A DNA stretch of 64,000 bases from Pseudomonas migulae. Lineage in GTDB: Bacteria; Pseudomonadota; Gammaproteobacteria; Pseudomonadales; Pseudomonadaceae. Both the position numbers and the translations under genes were made by a program. Where the stretch lies: NCBI RefSeq assembly GCF_024169315.1, contig NZ_JALJWR010000001.1:5010501-5074500 (forward strand), written 5' to 3'. The number at the start of each line of letters is the position of its first letter. Position 1 is the stretch's first letter. The notes beneath the pieces were generated by a model. It was not told the origin of the DNA and searched no databases. It was given only the letters and a program-made list of their open reading frames with translations. Below, piece after piece: positions 17,600 through 27,602 of the stretch.

Positions 17600-20500
17600 A
17601 TGAACGAAAACTCTCTAAAATTCGCCAAGTACTGGCGCAACTCCCTCGTCGATGCCGAAAATGGCAGCGGCGGTTTGAAACTCGATGGCTTGGCTGGCCA
17701 TGTTCTCCTCCCGCTCGAAGCCTTGCACGCCGGTTACTTGGGCAGCGAGACCGTCGAAGCGTTATTCAAGGACGAGCCTCGGCAATGCCATACGCTTGAA
17801 GTCACCATCCGGCCGTGGGTATTCAAGGCGCGACTGGAACACGGAAAACCCCGTAACGGGATGCATGCGCTGGTGACGCCACTGCTTGGGCATGTGCAGA
17901 TCAACCGTCACGGGCAACTTTTCCCGACTAAAAACACTGTTATTCCGCGAGATATTCTGGAACCTCTGGAGTCCGGCTGTTTTGCGTTGGGCGATGTCGC
18001 GGACGTCGATCGGTTTCTGGCGGTCAACACGCTGCCAGCATTCGAGCCCCCCGAAGAAGGCCAGGCAGCCGCGATCGATGAATATGCCGAACGGTGGGCA
18101 ACGTATCTAGGCTTTTGTCAGCGCTTTGTTGACGAAGTCAGTTCAGGCTGGCTGCAAGGCGATAACGGCTACGAACGGTCGAATGAATGGTGTCTGTTCA
18201 AAGAAGAAAAGGTATCCGGCGCCAGTCAGCACATTGTGCGTCTGTATGACCACCTGCGTGACACGGCCCCTCAAAGCGCACTCTTTGAACGCTACGCCAG
18301 CCAGGCATCGCTCGACCCTGAACCGTGCTTGCCGCCAAATGCCGGTTTTGCCGCACGTTTGGGCCATGCCAGCGATGAGTATGCGTTGGCCAGTGAGCAA
18401 CGTGACGCCCTGGCACATTTCCTGGCCTCCAATGACGGAGACATTCTAGGGGTGAACGGGCCGCCCGGTACGGGCAAGACCACCTTGTTGCTATCGGTTG
18501 TGGCTTCGTTATGGGCCAAGGCCGCGTTGGCTGGAGCAGAGCCGCCGGTGATTGTCGCCAGCTCTACCAATAACCAGGCTGTGACCAACATTCTCGATGC
18601 CTTCGCTACCGATTTCGCCTATGGCAGTGGGCCATTTGCCGGGCGCTGGTTGCCGAAAATCAAAAGTTTTGGGGCTTATTTCCCAAGCAAATTCACAGAC
18701 CCGGTAACGTCGAGCAAATATCAGTGCCAAAGCTTCTTTGCCGATACCGAGTCTGCCAGTTACCTGGAACAGGCCAAAGACGAGTGGTTGAGCAAAGCAT
18801 CAACGGCTTTCCCCTCCTTGCCGTCGCCCACGGTGGAAGGGGCAGTTGGACAGTTGCACCACGCGCTACAAGCTCGTTCCAATGAATTGCACAACATCGA
18901 ACGCTCATGGCAAGCCCTGGCGACCGCTCGCCAGGCACTTGTGGCGGTGTGGGGCGATGATCCTGAGGCCGGTATCACGGCTGTGCAGCAAGACGTGCAG
19001 AAACTCAAGGCCAAAAGCACCCAACAAAAAGCGCTGGAGAATTCGTTCCGCAAGTACCTGGCCGACGAATCGCTGTGGTACGTGATCTTCGCTTGGTTTG
19101 CACCTATTCAACAAAAGCGCTTGCTTCGCGCACGGCTGCATCTCGAACAGAGCCACGACGCTTTGCACGCATCGGAGCCGTTGCTGAACGAGGCGCAACT
19201 GGCCCAGTTACTCGCGCTGGATAATGTGTCGGAAATCAGCGAAAAACTGGCCGCCTGGCGTGCCACGACAAGCGCCGAGATCAGCGAACTTGAGGCGAAA
19301 ATCAACGCCGCACAAGAGTTGCAGTTGGCGCTAAAGCAGCGCCTGGCGAGTTGGCGATCAGCACTGTCGCCGCTGGAGCTGGCTCCCGATGTTGTGACCG
19401 ATGACATGACCCTGAACGATTGCGATCCGTTGGCCGACACTCGGATTCGCTTTCCGATCTTCCTGTTAAGCACGCACTACTGGGAAGGGCGCTGGTTGCT
19501 TGAAGTCGAGCAAACATTGCCGCAAATCCTCAAGGATCAAAGCAGGAACGGCCGAAAGGCCCTGGAAAAAAAATGGTATCGCTGGATGAAGCTGACACCC
19601 TGCGTCGTGTCGACTTTCTTCATGCTGCCCGCCCATATGAAGGGCAGCAAGCACAACGGCCAGGGTCTGATTGAAGACTACATGTACAACCTCATCGATC
19701 TATTGATCGTCGACGAAGCCGGCCAGGTTTTGCCCGAAGTCGCAGGTGCTTCCTTTGCTCTGGGCAAGAAGGCCCTGGTCATCGGGGACACGTTGCAAAT
19801 CGAACCGATTTGGTCGATCCCGGATTCGGTGGACATCGGCAATCTGTTGGGGGCCGATCTGTTGCCACGTGTCGGTGTCGATGAAGCGTATGGAAAACTT
19901 TGCGTCACGGGTGTAAGTGCAGCCTCGGGCAGCGTGATGCAAATCGCCCAGAATGCCAGTCGCTACTGGTACGACCCCGACATGGACCGGGGCATGTTCT
20001 TGTACGAACATCGTCGTTGTTATGACTCAATCGTCGATTACTGCAACACCCTGTGTTACCAGGGCAAACTGGTGCCCAAACGTGGCACTAAACCTCAAGG
20101 CGGCCTGTTGCCAGGTTTGGGTTATCTTCACGTCGATGGTATCTGCCGACAGCAGAACGGCCGTAGCCGCATGAACCGTCTCGAGGCCGAAACTATCGCG
20201 GCGTGGATCGCTGCTCACCGCGAGAAACTGGAGGCATGCTACGGGCTGGAGTTGTGGAAGATCGTGGGTGTGATCACGCCCTTCGGCGCGCAATCCCAAG
20301 CGATTGCGGAGGCATGCGCCGCACTGGGCATCCAGACTGGCAAAGGCGAAGGCGAGCTGACCATCGGCACCGTTCACTCCTTTCAGGGGGCTGCGCGGCC
20401 GGTGGTGATCTTTTCTGCGGTGTATTCCAAGCACGCCGATGGTGGCTTCATCGATCGTCGACCGAGCATGCTCAACGTAGCGGTCTCCCGGGCCAAAGAT

Positions 20501-21136
20501 AGCTTCCTGGTTTTTGGCGACATGGACCTGTTCGGCATGGTGCCCAAAGGTCAACCTCGTGCTCTGCTGGCTGACTACCTGCTACGCGATCCTGCGAGTG
20601 AGCTGGCTTTCGAGTACCTGCCGCGCAAAGACCTGGAGTCTCCCCGGTCAACACTTAGCCATCTGATAAACGCGGATGCTCACGACGATTTCTTGTTGAA
20701 AACCTTGGCCACCGCAATGCGTGAAGTACACATCGTTTCGCCATGGATCATATTGAGGAGGATCCACGAAATAGGCGCATGGGAGGCAATGAGTGCGGCG
20801 GTTGAGCGAGGCGTCAAGGTGCGGGTTTATACCGACAGGGATTTCAACATTTCAGAAAAGTCGCCAGACATTCAAGCGAGAAGAGATGAACTCAAGCACG
20901 CCATTGAGGCCCTGCGAGGCCAGCGTATTGAATCCCATGTGGTGGCGCGGGTGCACAGCAAAATCGTCATGGCCGACGATGAGCTGCTGTGTATGGGATC
21001 ATTTAACTGGTTTAGTGCGAACCGTGGCCGCTGGGCCAACTATGAAACCTCAATGGTCTATGAGGGGCCGGATGTGACGGGGGAAATTAAGGTGCACCGG
21101 GAGAATCTTGTGGCGAGGATAGATTCGCGGCACTGA
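17600..21136 (+). CDS. SF1 helicase with C-terminal phospholipase-D-type nuclease domain
   Basis: A single 1178-residue polypeptide combining a UPF1/DNA2-like superfamily 1 helicase and a PLD nuclease-like end. Walker A is GPPGTGKTT at about 287-295; the Walker B region DLLIVDEAGQVLPE is near 700; motif III-like LVIGDTLQIEP follows; motifs V/VI are TIGTVHSFQGAARPVVIFS and LNVAVSRAKDSF. A charged helical insertion (about 420-600) sits between motifs I and II. The last 160 residues hold one HKD-type half (HSKIVMADD near 1118, GSFNW near 1133), so dimerisation would make a full site. Helicase-PLD fusions recur in phage-defence loci, but no partner gene is present. A repair role is the alternative. 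Confidence 0.82.
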   Translation: MNENSLKFAKYWRNSLVDAENGSGGLKLDGLAGHVLLPLEALHAGYLGSETVEALFKDEPRQCHTLEVTIRPWVFKARLEHGKPRNGMHALVTPLLGHVQINRHGQLFPTKNTVIPRDILEPLESGCFALGDVADVDRFLAVNTLPAFEPPEEGQAAAIDEYAERWATYLGFCQRFVDEVSSGWLQGDNGYERSNEWCLFKEEKVSGASQHIVRLYDHLRDTAPQSALFERYASQASLDPEPCLPPNAGFAARLGHASDEYALASEQRDALAHFLASNDGDILGVNGPPGTGKTTLLLSVVASLWAKAALAGAEPPVIVASSTNNQAVTNILDAFATDFAYGSGPFAGRWLPKIKSFGAYFPSKFTDPVTSSKYQCQSFFADTESASYLEQAKDEWLSKASTAFPSLPSPTVEGAVGQLHHALQARSNELHNIERSWQALATARQALVAVWGDDPEAGITAVQQDVQKLKAKSTQQKALENSFRKYLADESLWYVIFAWFAPIQQKRLLRARLHLEQSHDALHASEPLLNEAQLAQLLALDNVSEISEKLAAWRATTSAEISELEAKINAAQELQLALKQRLASWRSALSPLELAPDVVTDDMTLNDCDPLADTRIRFPIFLLSTHYWEGRWLLEVEQTLPQILKDQSRNGRKALEKKWYRWMKLTPCVVSTFFMLPAHMKGSKHNGQGLIEDYMYNLIDLLIVDEAGQVLPEVAGASFALGKKALVIGDTLQIEPIWSIPDSVDIGNLLGADLLPRVGVDEAYGKLCVTGVSAASGSVMQIAQNASRYWYDPDMDRGMFLYEHRRCYDSIVDYCNTLCYQGKLVPKRGTKPQGGLLPGLGYLHVDGICRQQNGRSRMNRLEAETIAAWIAAHREKLEACYGLELWKIVGVITPFGAQSQAIAEACAALGIQTGKGEGELTIGTVHSFQGAARPVVIFSAVYSKHADGGFIDRRPSMLNVAVSRAKDSFLVFGDMDLFGMVPKGQPRALLADYLLRDPASELAFEYLPRKDLESPRSTLSHLINADAHDDFLLKTLATAMREVHIVSPWIILRRIHEIGAWEAMSAAVERGVKVRVYTDRDFNISEKSPDIQARRDELKHAIEALRGQRIESHVVARVHSKIVMADDELLCMGSFNWFSANRGRWANYETSMVYEGPDVTGEIKVHRENLVARIDSRH

Positions 21137-21231
21137 TAACAGGGCCTGGCCGCTCAGCGGCCAGACCAGCAGAAATTCCCGTTAATCGCCGCGATCAGAA
21201 CAACGGGTCGACATTCAAATAGAGAAATAAT

Positions 21232-21963
21232 ATGGACATTAAATGGCGCCGCTTCATACAGATTGAAGCGATCCTCCTGCTGCTCATCACCCCGTTTTTT
21301 GCTCACGCAGACATTACCGAGGAGGAGGCCACCGCCAACTGTCTTAAAATTGGCGAGTATTTCGTCGAGGGTGGGAAGTATTACAAGCTCAAGCAATATG
21401 CCAAGGCTCGGGAACAATATGAGCAGCAAGCCGGTTGGTCTGAGAGTTGTCAGCTGGACGAAGAAAAAGTCGCGATGGCCTACAACAACGTAGCACTCAC
21501 CTACATTCACGAAGGCAATTATCTGAAGGCCCGGGCGTGGTTGAATATTCTGCCCAACGATAAAAAATCGATGTTCAACCTTGGGAAAATCAGCGGCGAT
21601 ATCAAGAATGCCCTGGAGAAACAGTCAAGCAAGCCGCAAGGGCGGTATTGGCAATATGCCGGAGCTTCGTTATGGAATTCCATGACGATCAAGCCACACG
21701 GTATGAAACACCAAGTTGATTTCGAAGGTTATTCCGCAGGCCTGATGGCGATGTATTACGGTCCCAATCTCGGTGAGTTTTCAACGGTATTAGCGTTTGA
21801 TAACGGCAAGGCTCATTACGCCATGAGTGGGGATGATGGCGACTGTGAATACGACTTCGACATAAAAAAAGACCTGCTCACGGTAACGCGTACGGCCGGT
21901 GAATCATGCGGTTTTGGTCACAATGTGGGCGCTGAAGGCGCATATCAACGGGTCGAGTTCTAG
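21232..21963 (+). CDS. Exported hypothetical protein with TPR-like repeats
   Basis: A 243-residue protein with a clear Sec signal (basic KWRR, hydrophobic core, cleavage near AHA-DITEEE at about residue 25). Residues 40-110 look like two tetratricopeptide repeats (YKLKQYAKAREQYEQQ, YNNVALTYIHEGNYLKA). The C-terminal half is beta-rich with two cysteines that may form a disulfide. It is probably periplasmic. No specific family was recognised. Confidence 0.7.
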   Translation: MDIKWRRFIQIEAILLLLITPFFAHADITEEEATANCLKIGEYFVEGGKYYKLKQYAKAREQYEQQAGWSESCQLDEEKVAMAYNNVALTYIHEGNYLKARAWLNILPNDKKSMFNLGKISGDIKNALEKQSSKPQGRYWQYAGASLWNSMTIKPHGMKHQVDFEGYSAGLMAMYYGPNLGEFSTVLAFDNGKAHYAMSGDDGDCEYDFDIKKDLLTVTRTAGESCGFGHNVGAEGAYQRVEF

Positions 21964-21979
21964 TTTGGAAAGATGGAAT

Positions 21980-22000
21980 GCCCCGAAAGCTCGGGGCTTA
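21980..22000. terminator. Probable terminator hairpin between convergent genes
   Basis: GCCCCGA and TCGGGGC pair around an AAGC loop and are followed by TTATT. The hairpin lies between the exported hypothetical gene and fdsD, which converge here. Confidence 0.6.
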
Positions 22001-22020
22001 TTCCAAAAGATCAAGCGAAC

Positions 22021-22242
22021 CTAAGCCTCCCAACCCGCCCCACTGACGGCCTCTTGCGCCAACGGATGCAAATCCGCCCCGTGATGCTCCGTCTGCCAGG
22101 CCAGCAACTCCTTGCGCATGCCGGGCGTCCAGTACATCTGCAGATGATTCCGCACACCGAGCACGGCCACTTTCTGGTCCGGTTCGGTGGCGAAATACTG
22201 GGCGATCTGGTTGACCATCTTGATCAGGTTTTCAGTGCTCAT
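22021..22242 (-). CDS. fdsD: NAD-dependent formate dehydrogenase, delta subunit
   Basis: A 73-residue protein matching the small FdsD subunit found at the end of fds operons (LIKMVNQIAQYF near the N terminus, NHLQMYWTPGMRKEL in the middle). FdsD helps assemble the molybdenum enzyme. Its ATG overlaps the fdsA stop, so the two are translationally coupled. In Cupriavidus an fdsC gene (FdhD-like chaperone) lies between fdsA and fdsD; here it is absent and probably encoded elsewhere. Confidence 0.85.
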   Translation of the reverse strand: MSTENLIKMVNQIAQYFATEPDQKVAVLGVRNHLQMYWTPGMRKELLAWQTEHHGADLHPLAQEAVSGAGWEA

Positions 22243-25121
22243 CGGCGCACCTCCTCTTTAGCGCCACGGGCCTGACGGCGGTCCTTGAGCAAACGGTCCT
22301 GTTCATCGCTGAAGGCCTGGTAGCGTTTTTGCCACTCGGAAGGGTGGTAGACGCGGCTGACTTCCACGGCGGTGACCTTGTACTCCGGACAGTTGGTGGC
22401 CCAGTCGGAGTTGTCGGTGGTGATGACGTTGGCCCCCGATTCAGGGAAGTGGAACGTGGTGTACACCACGCCCGGCGCCACCCGTTCGGTGACCCGCGCA
22501 CGCAATACGGTCTGGCCGGCGCGGCTGCCGATGCCGACCCAGTCACCTTCGTTGATGCCGCGACTCTCGGCGTCGGTCGGGTGGATTTCCAGACGGTCTT
22601 CGTCGTGCCAGGCGACGTTCTCCGTACGCCGGGTCTGCGCGCCGACGTTGTACTGGCTGAGGATGCGCCCGGTGGTCAGCAGCAGCGGATAACGATTGTT
22701 GACCTTCTCCTCGGTGGGTACGTAGCCGGTGAGCATGAAGCGCCCCTTGCCGCGCACGAATTGATCGATGTGCATGGTCGGCGTGCCGTCCGGTGCCGCG
22801 GCGTTGCACGGCCATTGCAGGCTGCCGTGGCGATCCAGTTCGGCGTAGCTGACGTTGGTGAAGGTCGGCGTCAGGCTGGCGATTTCATCCATGATTTCCG
22901 ATGGATGTTTGTAATTCATCGGATAACCCAAGGCGTGCGCCAGCGCCACGGTGCCTTCCCAGTCGGCCTTGCCGCCCAGAGGCTCCATGACCTTGCGCAC
23001 CCGAGAGATGCGTCGCTCGGCGTTGGTAAACGTGCCGTCCTTTTCCAGGAACGAAGCGCCCGGCAGGAACACATGGGCGAACCTGGCGGTTTCGTTGAGG
23101 AAAATGTCCTGCACCACCACGCATTCCATGGCCGACAGCGCCGCAGTGACGTGCTGGGTATTCGGGTCGCTCTGAGCGATGTCTTCGCCCTGGCAGTACA
23201 GACCCTTGAAACTGCCGGCCAGCGCCGACTCGAACATGTTGGGAATGCGCAGGCCCGGATCAGGTTGCAGCGTGACGTTCCACGCCTGTTCGAACTGCGC
23301 CCGCACCACTTCGTTAGAGATGTGCCGGTAACCGGGTAACTCGTGGGGGAAGGAACCCATGTCGCAGGAACCCTGAACGTTGTTCTGCCCGCGCAACGGG
23401 TTCACGCCCACGCCTTCGCGGCCGATGTTGCCGGTGGCCATGGCGAGGTTGGCGATGCCCATCACCGCCGTGCTGCCCTGGCTGTGCTCGGTGACGCCGA
23501 GGCCGTAATAGATCGCCGCGTTGCCGCCAGTGGCATACAGGCGGGCGGCGGCGCGGATGTCGGCCGGGGCTACGCCGCAAATCTCGCCAAGGACTTCCGG
23601 TGAGTTTTCCGGGCGGCTGACCAGCTCGCTCCAGCGGGCGAAATCACTGCCCTCGCAACGGGCGTCGATAAAGGCCTGATTGAGCAAACCTTCGGTGACA
23701 ATCACATGGGCCAGCGCATTGAGCATGGCGACGTTGGTGCCCGGGCGCAGGGCCAGGTGCAGTTCGGCGCGGGCGTGCACCGAGTCCACCAGATCAATGC
23801 GGCGAGGGTCGATAACGATCAGACGCGCACCTTCACGCAGCCGGCGCTTGAGCTGCGAGGCGAACACCGGGTGAGCATCACTCGGGTTGGCGCCCATCAC
23901 CAGAATCACGTCAGCCTGCATTACCGAGTCGAAACTTTGGGTGCCGGCGGACTCGCCCAAGGTTTGTTTCAAGCCATAGCCGGTCGGCGAATGGCAGACC
24001 CGCGCACAGGTGTCGACGTTGTTGTTGCCGAACGCGGCGCGCACCAGTTTCTGCACCAGATAGGTTTCTTCGTTGGTGCAGCGGCTGGAGGTGATACCAC
24101 CAATGGAATCGCGGCCATATTTTTGCTGCAACCGACGGAATTCGCTGGCGGCATAAGCCACCGCTTCATCCCAGCTGACTTCCTGCCACGGGTCGTTGAT
24201 GTGGCTGCGGATCATCGGTTTGGTGATGCGATCCGGGTGGGTGGCGTAGCCCCAGGCGAAGCGCCCTTTGACGCACGAGTGGCCGTGGTTGGCTTGGCCG
24301 TTTTTGTCGGGAACCATGCGCACCAACTGGTCGCCTTTCATCTCGGCGCGGAACGAGCAGCCCACGCCGCAATAGGCACACGTGGTGATCACGCTGCGTT
24401 CCGGCTGTCCCAGTTCGACCACGCTTTTTTCCATCAGCGTCGCGGTCGGGCAGGCCTGTACACAGGCGCCGCAGGACACGCATTCCGAGTCGAGGAAATT
24501 CTCGCCACCGGCGGCCTCGACCCGGGATTCGAAACCGCGCCCGGTGATGGTCAGGGCAAAGGTGCCCTGGGTTTCTTCGCAGGCGCGCACGCAGCGGTTG
24601 CAGACGATGCACTTGCTCGGGTCGTAGTCGAAGTAGGGATTGGAGGTGTCTTTCACATCGGCCAGATGGTTTTCGCCTTCATAGCCGTAACGCACCTCGC
24701 GCAGACCGACCTGACCGGCCACGGTTTGCAGCTCGCAGTTGCCGTTGGCCGAGCAGGTCAGGCAATCCAGCGGGTGATCGGAGATGTACAACTCCATGAC
24801 ATTACGGCGCAGTGTCGCGAGCTTCGGCGTCTGCGTGTGGACGGTCATGCCTTCAGTGACCGGCGTGGTGCAGGACGCCGGATAGCCGCGCATCCCGTCG
24901 ATTTCCACCAGGCACATACGGCAGGAGCCAAAGGCTTCCAGGCTGTCGGTGGCGCACAGTTTCGGAATGGTGGTGCCCATCAGCGCAGCAGCGCGCATCA
25001 CCGAAGTGCCTTCCGGCACGCTGATGCTGCGTCCATCGATGTTCAGAGTTATCTGCACGTCGCTTTCGCGGGCCGGCGTGCCCAGATCGATATCGGTTTT
25101 CGGGTCGAAGAGAGTAATCAT
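22239..25121 (-). CDS. fdsA: NAD-dependent formate dehydrogenase, alpha (molybdenum) subunit
   Basis: The catalytic subunit of the soluble formate dehydrogenase, which oxidises formate to CO2. In order the 960 residues hold an N-terminal [2Fe-2S] domain (FGSCRMCLVEIDG), a His-Cys3 cluster segment (DHPLDCLTCSANGNCELQ), two [4Fe-4S] sites (CIVCNRCVRAC and CVSCGACVQACP), another cluster (CAYCGVGCSF) and the molybdopterin guanine dinucleotide region with the metal-ligand cysteine in ARVCHSPTGYG. The start at 25121 overlaps the fdsB stop as ATGA; the longer frame to 25241 lies inside fdsB. Intact length and motifs suggest an active enzyme. Confidence 0.95.
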   Translation of the reverse strand: MITLFDPKTDIDLGTPARESDVQITLNIDGRSISVPEGTSVMRAAALMGTTIPKLCATDSLEAFGSCRMCLVEIDGMRGYPASCTTPVTEGMTVHTQTPKLATLRRNVMELYISDHPLDCLTCSANGNCELQTVAGQVGLREVRYGYEGENHLADVKDTSNPYFDYDPSKCIVCNRCVRACEETQGTFALTITGRGFESRVEAAGGENFLDSECVSCGACVQACPTATLMEKSVVELGQPERSVITTCAYCGVGCSFRAEMKGDQLVRMVPDKNGQANHGHSCVKGRFAWGYATHPDRITKPMIRSHINDPWQEVSWDEAVAYAASEFRRLQQKYGRDSIGGITSSRCTNEETYLVQKLVRAAFGNNNVDTCARVCHSPTGYGLKQTLGESAGTQSFDSVMQADVILVMGANPSDAHPVFASQLKRRLREGARLIVIDPRRIDLVDSVHARAELHLALRPGTNVAMLNALAHVIVTEGLLNQAFIDARCEGSDFARWSELVSRPENSPEVLGEICGVAPADIRAAARLYATGGNAAIYYGLGVTEHSQGSTAVMGIANLAMATGNIGREGVGVNPLRGQNNVQGSCDMGSFPHELPGYRHISNEVVRAQFEQAWNVTLQPDPGLRIPNMFESALAGSFKGLYCQGEDIAQSDPNTQHVTAALSAMECVVVQDIFLNETARFAHVFLPGASFLEKDGTFTNAERRISRVRKVMEPLGGKADWEGTVALAHALGYPMNYKHPSEIMDEIASLTPTFTNVSYAELDRHGSLQWPCNAAAPDGTPTMHIDQFVRGKGRFMLTGYVPTEEKVNNRYPLLLTTGRILSQYNVGAQTRRTENVAWHDEDRLEIHPTDAESRGINEGDWVGIGSRAGQTVLRARVTERVAPGVVYTTFHFPESGANVITTDNSDWATNCPEYKVTAVEVSRVYHPSEWQKRYQAFSDEQDRLLKDRRQARGAKEEVRR

Positions 25122-26677
25122 TGCTCGGCCTCCGAGGCTTGCAGACCGAAGTCGGCGGGGAAGTACTTGAGGGCGCTGGCCACCGGAAAGGAAACCATGC
25201 CGCCCAACGCGCAGAGCGAACCGTATTGCAGGGTGTCGCACAGGTCCTTGAGGATGATCACCTGCTCATCGCGACCACTCTGGTCCGGCGCGGCCAACAG
25301 ACGGTCGATCACCTCCACGCCCCGGGTCGAGCCGATGCGGCAGGGCGTGCATTTGCCACAGGATTCCTCGGCGCAGAACTCCATCGCGAAGCGCGCCATA
25401 TGGGCCATGTCCAGCGTGTCGTCCGCCACCACCACACCGCCGTGACCGAGCATCGCGCCCATGGCTGCGAAGGCCTCGTAATCCAGCGGCGTGTCAAATT
25501 GCGACGGCGGCACCCAGGCACCAAGCGGGCCGCCCACCTGCGCAGCTTTCAGCGGCCGGCCACTGGCGGTGCCACCGCCGTAGTCTTCCACCAATTCCCG
25601 CAATGTCAGGCCAAAGGCCCGTTCCACCAGACCGCCATGACGAATATTGCCCGCCAGTTGGAAAGGCATCGTGCCCAGCGAACGGCCCATGCCGTAATCA
25701 CGATAGAACTGCGCACCCTTGGCCAGAATCAGCGGCACTGAAGCCAGGGTCAGCACGTTGTGCACCAGCGTCGGTTGACCAAACAGCCCCTTCAACGCCG
25801 GGATCGGCGGCTTGGCACGAACGATCCCGCGCTTGCCTTCAAGAGAATCCAGCAGCGCCGTTTCTTCACCGCAGATGTAAGCGCCGGCACCGACCCGCAC
25901 TTCCATATCGAACGCCTGACCGCTGCCGCCGACATTGGCGCCGAGGTAACCGGCGGTTCGGGCAAGGTTCAGCGCCTGACGCAGCGTGGCCACGGCATCC
26001 GGATATTCCGAGCGCACATAGATGTAGCCGTAACTGGCGCCGACGGTGATGCCGGCAATGGCCATGCCTTCGATCAGCAGGAAGGGGTCGCCTTCCATCA
26101 ACATGCGATCGGCGAAAGTGCCGGAGTCGCCTTCGTCGGCGTTGCAAACGATGTATTTTTGCGCAGCCTCAGTGGCGCGCACCGTGCGCCATTTGATCCC
26201 GGCGGGGAATGCCGCGCCGCCACGGCCACGCAGGCCTGAATCGAACACCGCCGTCGCGGTCTGCTCGCCGCCAATGGCAACGGCCCTTGTTAAACCCTCG
26301 AAACCGCCATGGGCCCGATAATCGTCCAGCGACAGCGGCCGGGTAATACCGGCGCGGGCGAACAACAGGCGTTGTTGAGACTTGAGATAAGGCAGCTCTT
26401 CCACCAGCCCCAAGGCCAGTGGATGCGAGGACGGCTCGCCTTTCAGCGCTTCAAGCACGGACGGCACATCAGCCGCAGTCAGCGGACCGAAGCCGATCCG
26501 GCCTTGCGGGCTGTCCACTTCCAGCAGCGGCTCCAGCCAATACAGACCGCGCGAACTGGTGCGCTGCAACTCCAGCGGCAGATTGCGTTCCCGAGCCTGA
26601 GTGATCAGGGCCACCGCCACCTCATCGGCGCCCACGGCACGGGCAAGCGAATCAGTGGGCAGATAAAGAGTCGGCAT
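25118..26677 (-). CDS. fdsB: NAD-dependent formate dehydrogenase, beta (flavin/NAD) subunit
   Basis: The diaphorase subunit, related to NuoF: it takes electrons from FdsA through FMN and reduces NAD. Visible are the FMN/NAD region (GLRGRGGAAFPAGIKW, CNADEGDSGTFADR, GAYICGEETALLDSLEGKRG) and the C-terminal [4Fe-4S] motif (ESCGKCTPCRIG). The N terminus is a thioredoxin-like extension. Two adjacent ATGs at 26680 and 26677 are possible; the second has better spacing from GGGAGGA. It overlaps or abuts the fdsG stop. Confidence 0.95.
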   Translation of the reverse strand: MPTLYLPTDSLARAVGADEVAVALITQARERNLPLELQRTSSRGLYWLEPLLEVDSPQGRIGFGPLTAADVPSVLEALKGEPSSHPLALGLVEELPYLKSQQRLLFARAGITRPLSLDDYRAHGGFEGLTRAVAIGGEQTATAVFDSGLRGRGGAAFPAGIKWRTVRATEAAQKYIVCNADEGDSGTFADRMLMEGDPFLLIEGMAIAGITVGASYGYIYVRSEYPDAVATLRQALNLARTAGYLGANVGGSGQAFDMEVRVGAGAYICGEETALLDSLEGKRGIVRAKPPIPALKGLFGQPTLVHNVLTLASVPLILAKGAQFYRDYGMGRSLGTMPFQLAGNIRHGGLVERAFGLTLRELVEDYGGGTASGRPLKAAQVGGPLGAWVPPSQFDTPLDYEAFAAMGAMLGHGGVVVADDTLDMAHMARFAMEFCAEESCGKCTPCRIGSTRGVEVIDRLLAAPDQSGRDEQVIILKDLCDTLQYGSLCALGGMVSFPVASALKYFPADFGLQASEAEQ

Positions 26678-27153
26678 CATGCGTCCTCCCGGCAAGCGTC
26701 GAGCAAGGCATCGAGACGCTCAGCACTGAGCCGCGCATGCACCCGACCATCCAGTTCCAGAGCGGGCGAGCAGGCGCAAGCACCGAGGCAATACACCGGA
26801 CGCAAACTGATACTGCCGTCGGCGCTGCTGCCGTGGTCATCCAGTTGCAGACGTTCACGCAACTGCGCCGCAAGCTCCTCGGCACCGCGACTCTTGCATG
26901 ACTCAGCCCGGCACAAACGAAGAATGTGTCGAGCCGGCGGCGCGGTACGGAAGTCATGGTAAAAGCTGATCACCCCGCGAACCTCGGCCTGACTCTGATT
27001 GAGGGCGTGGGCAATCTCGGGGACGGCGGCATCGGGGATGTAACCGATGCGTTCCTGAATATCATGAAGGATGGGCAACAGTGCACCCGCAGAGCCCTTA
27101 TGGCGCTCCAGCAGGCTGTTGACCAAAGGCAAGTGCAAACTCTCATCAGGCAT
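26677..27153 (-). CDS. fdsG: NAD-dependent formate dehydrogenase, gamma subunit
   Basis: A NuoE-like [2Fe-2S] subunit of 158 residues and the first gene of the fdsGBAD operon. It has the NuoE start (ILHDIQERIGYIPDAAV) and the four cysteines in LCRAESCKSRG and YCLGACACSPA. It passes electrons between FdsB and the rest of the complex. GAGGA lies seven bases before the ATG at 27153. The promoter must lie in the 450-base gap upstream. Confidence 0.95.
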   Translation of the reverse strand: MPDESLHLPLVNSLLERHKGSAGALLPILHDIQERIGYIPDAAVPEIAHALNQSQAEVRGVISFYHDFRTAPPARHILRLCRAESCKSRGAEELAAQLRERLQLDDHGSSADGSISLRPVYCLGACACSPALELDGRVHARLSAERLDALLDACREDA

Positions 27154-27602
27154 TCAGCAATCCTCACGGTCACGGACAAACCAGATGGTTGTCGGTCGTC
27201 CGAAAGTGTCGGCTGCGGCACTCACACCACGTCACGGAATCGTGGCAATTTCAGGCCGTTGGCCAGGGCACCCTTGGCGGGCATCTTGTTGTGCCCGGCA
27301 CGGTCTTCGCCGCACCTCTACTGGGCATAAAGGGCAGCTTGCCACGCTGCTATTGATCGAACTGCACCAAAGCGACGTGTTCGGTTCTGCCTACGACTAT
27401 CCATTAAGTCTAGATGAACGCGGAGTAGGGCGTTCACTCACCGGCCTAATGCCCTGAGGGCTTGTCGATGGGTGATGTATAACAAGCATTGCAGGTAAGA
27501 AACAGCATCAGATCCATGGGCATTCCAGGGTGCAGATGTGCCAGTGGACGGCAAGGCGGCAAAATAGTAGCGTCGAGCCACTTTTTTCGTAACGGACTAC
27601 AC
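27154..27602. other. Intergenic region with the fds promoter, no gene seen
   Basis: This gap of about 450 bases separates fdsG from the oppositely transcribed exported protein gene. I looked for a sigma-54 type -24/-12 pair and for a LysR gene, as found beside some fds operons, and saw neither. A weak hairpin (GGGCA...TGCCC) lies near 27276-27294. No open frame here has a ribosome site or family motif. Confidence 0.5.

Noticed and set aside
23706..25445. 579-residue plus-strand frame
   Set aside because: Antisense to fdsA and fdsB, whose motifs are clear; the frame is His/Ala/Val-rich shadow sequence.
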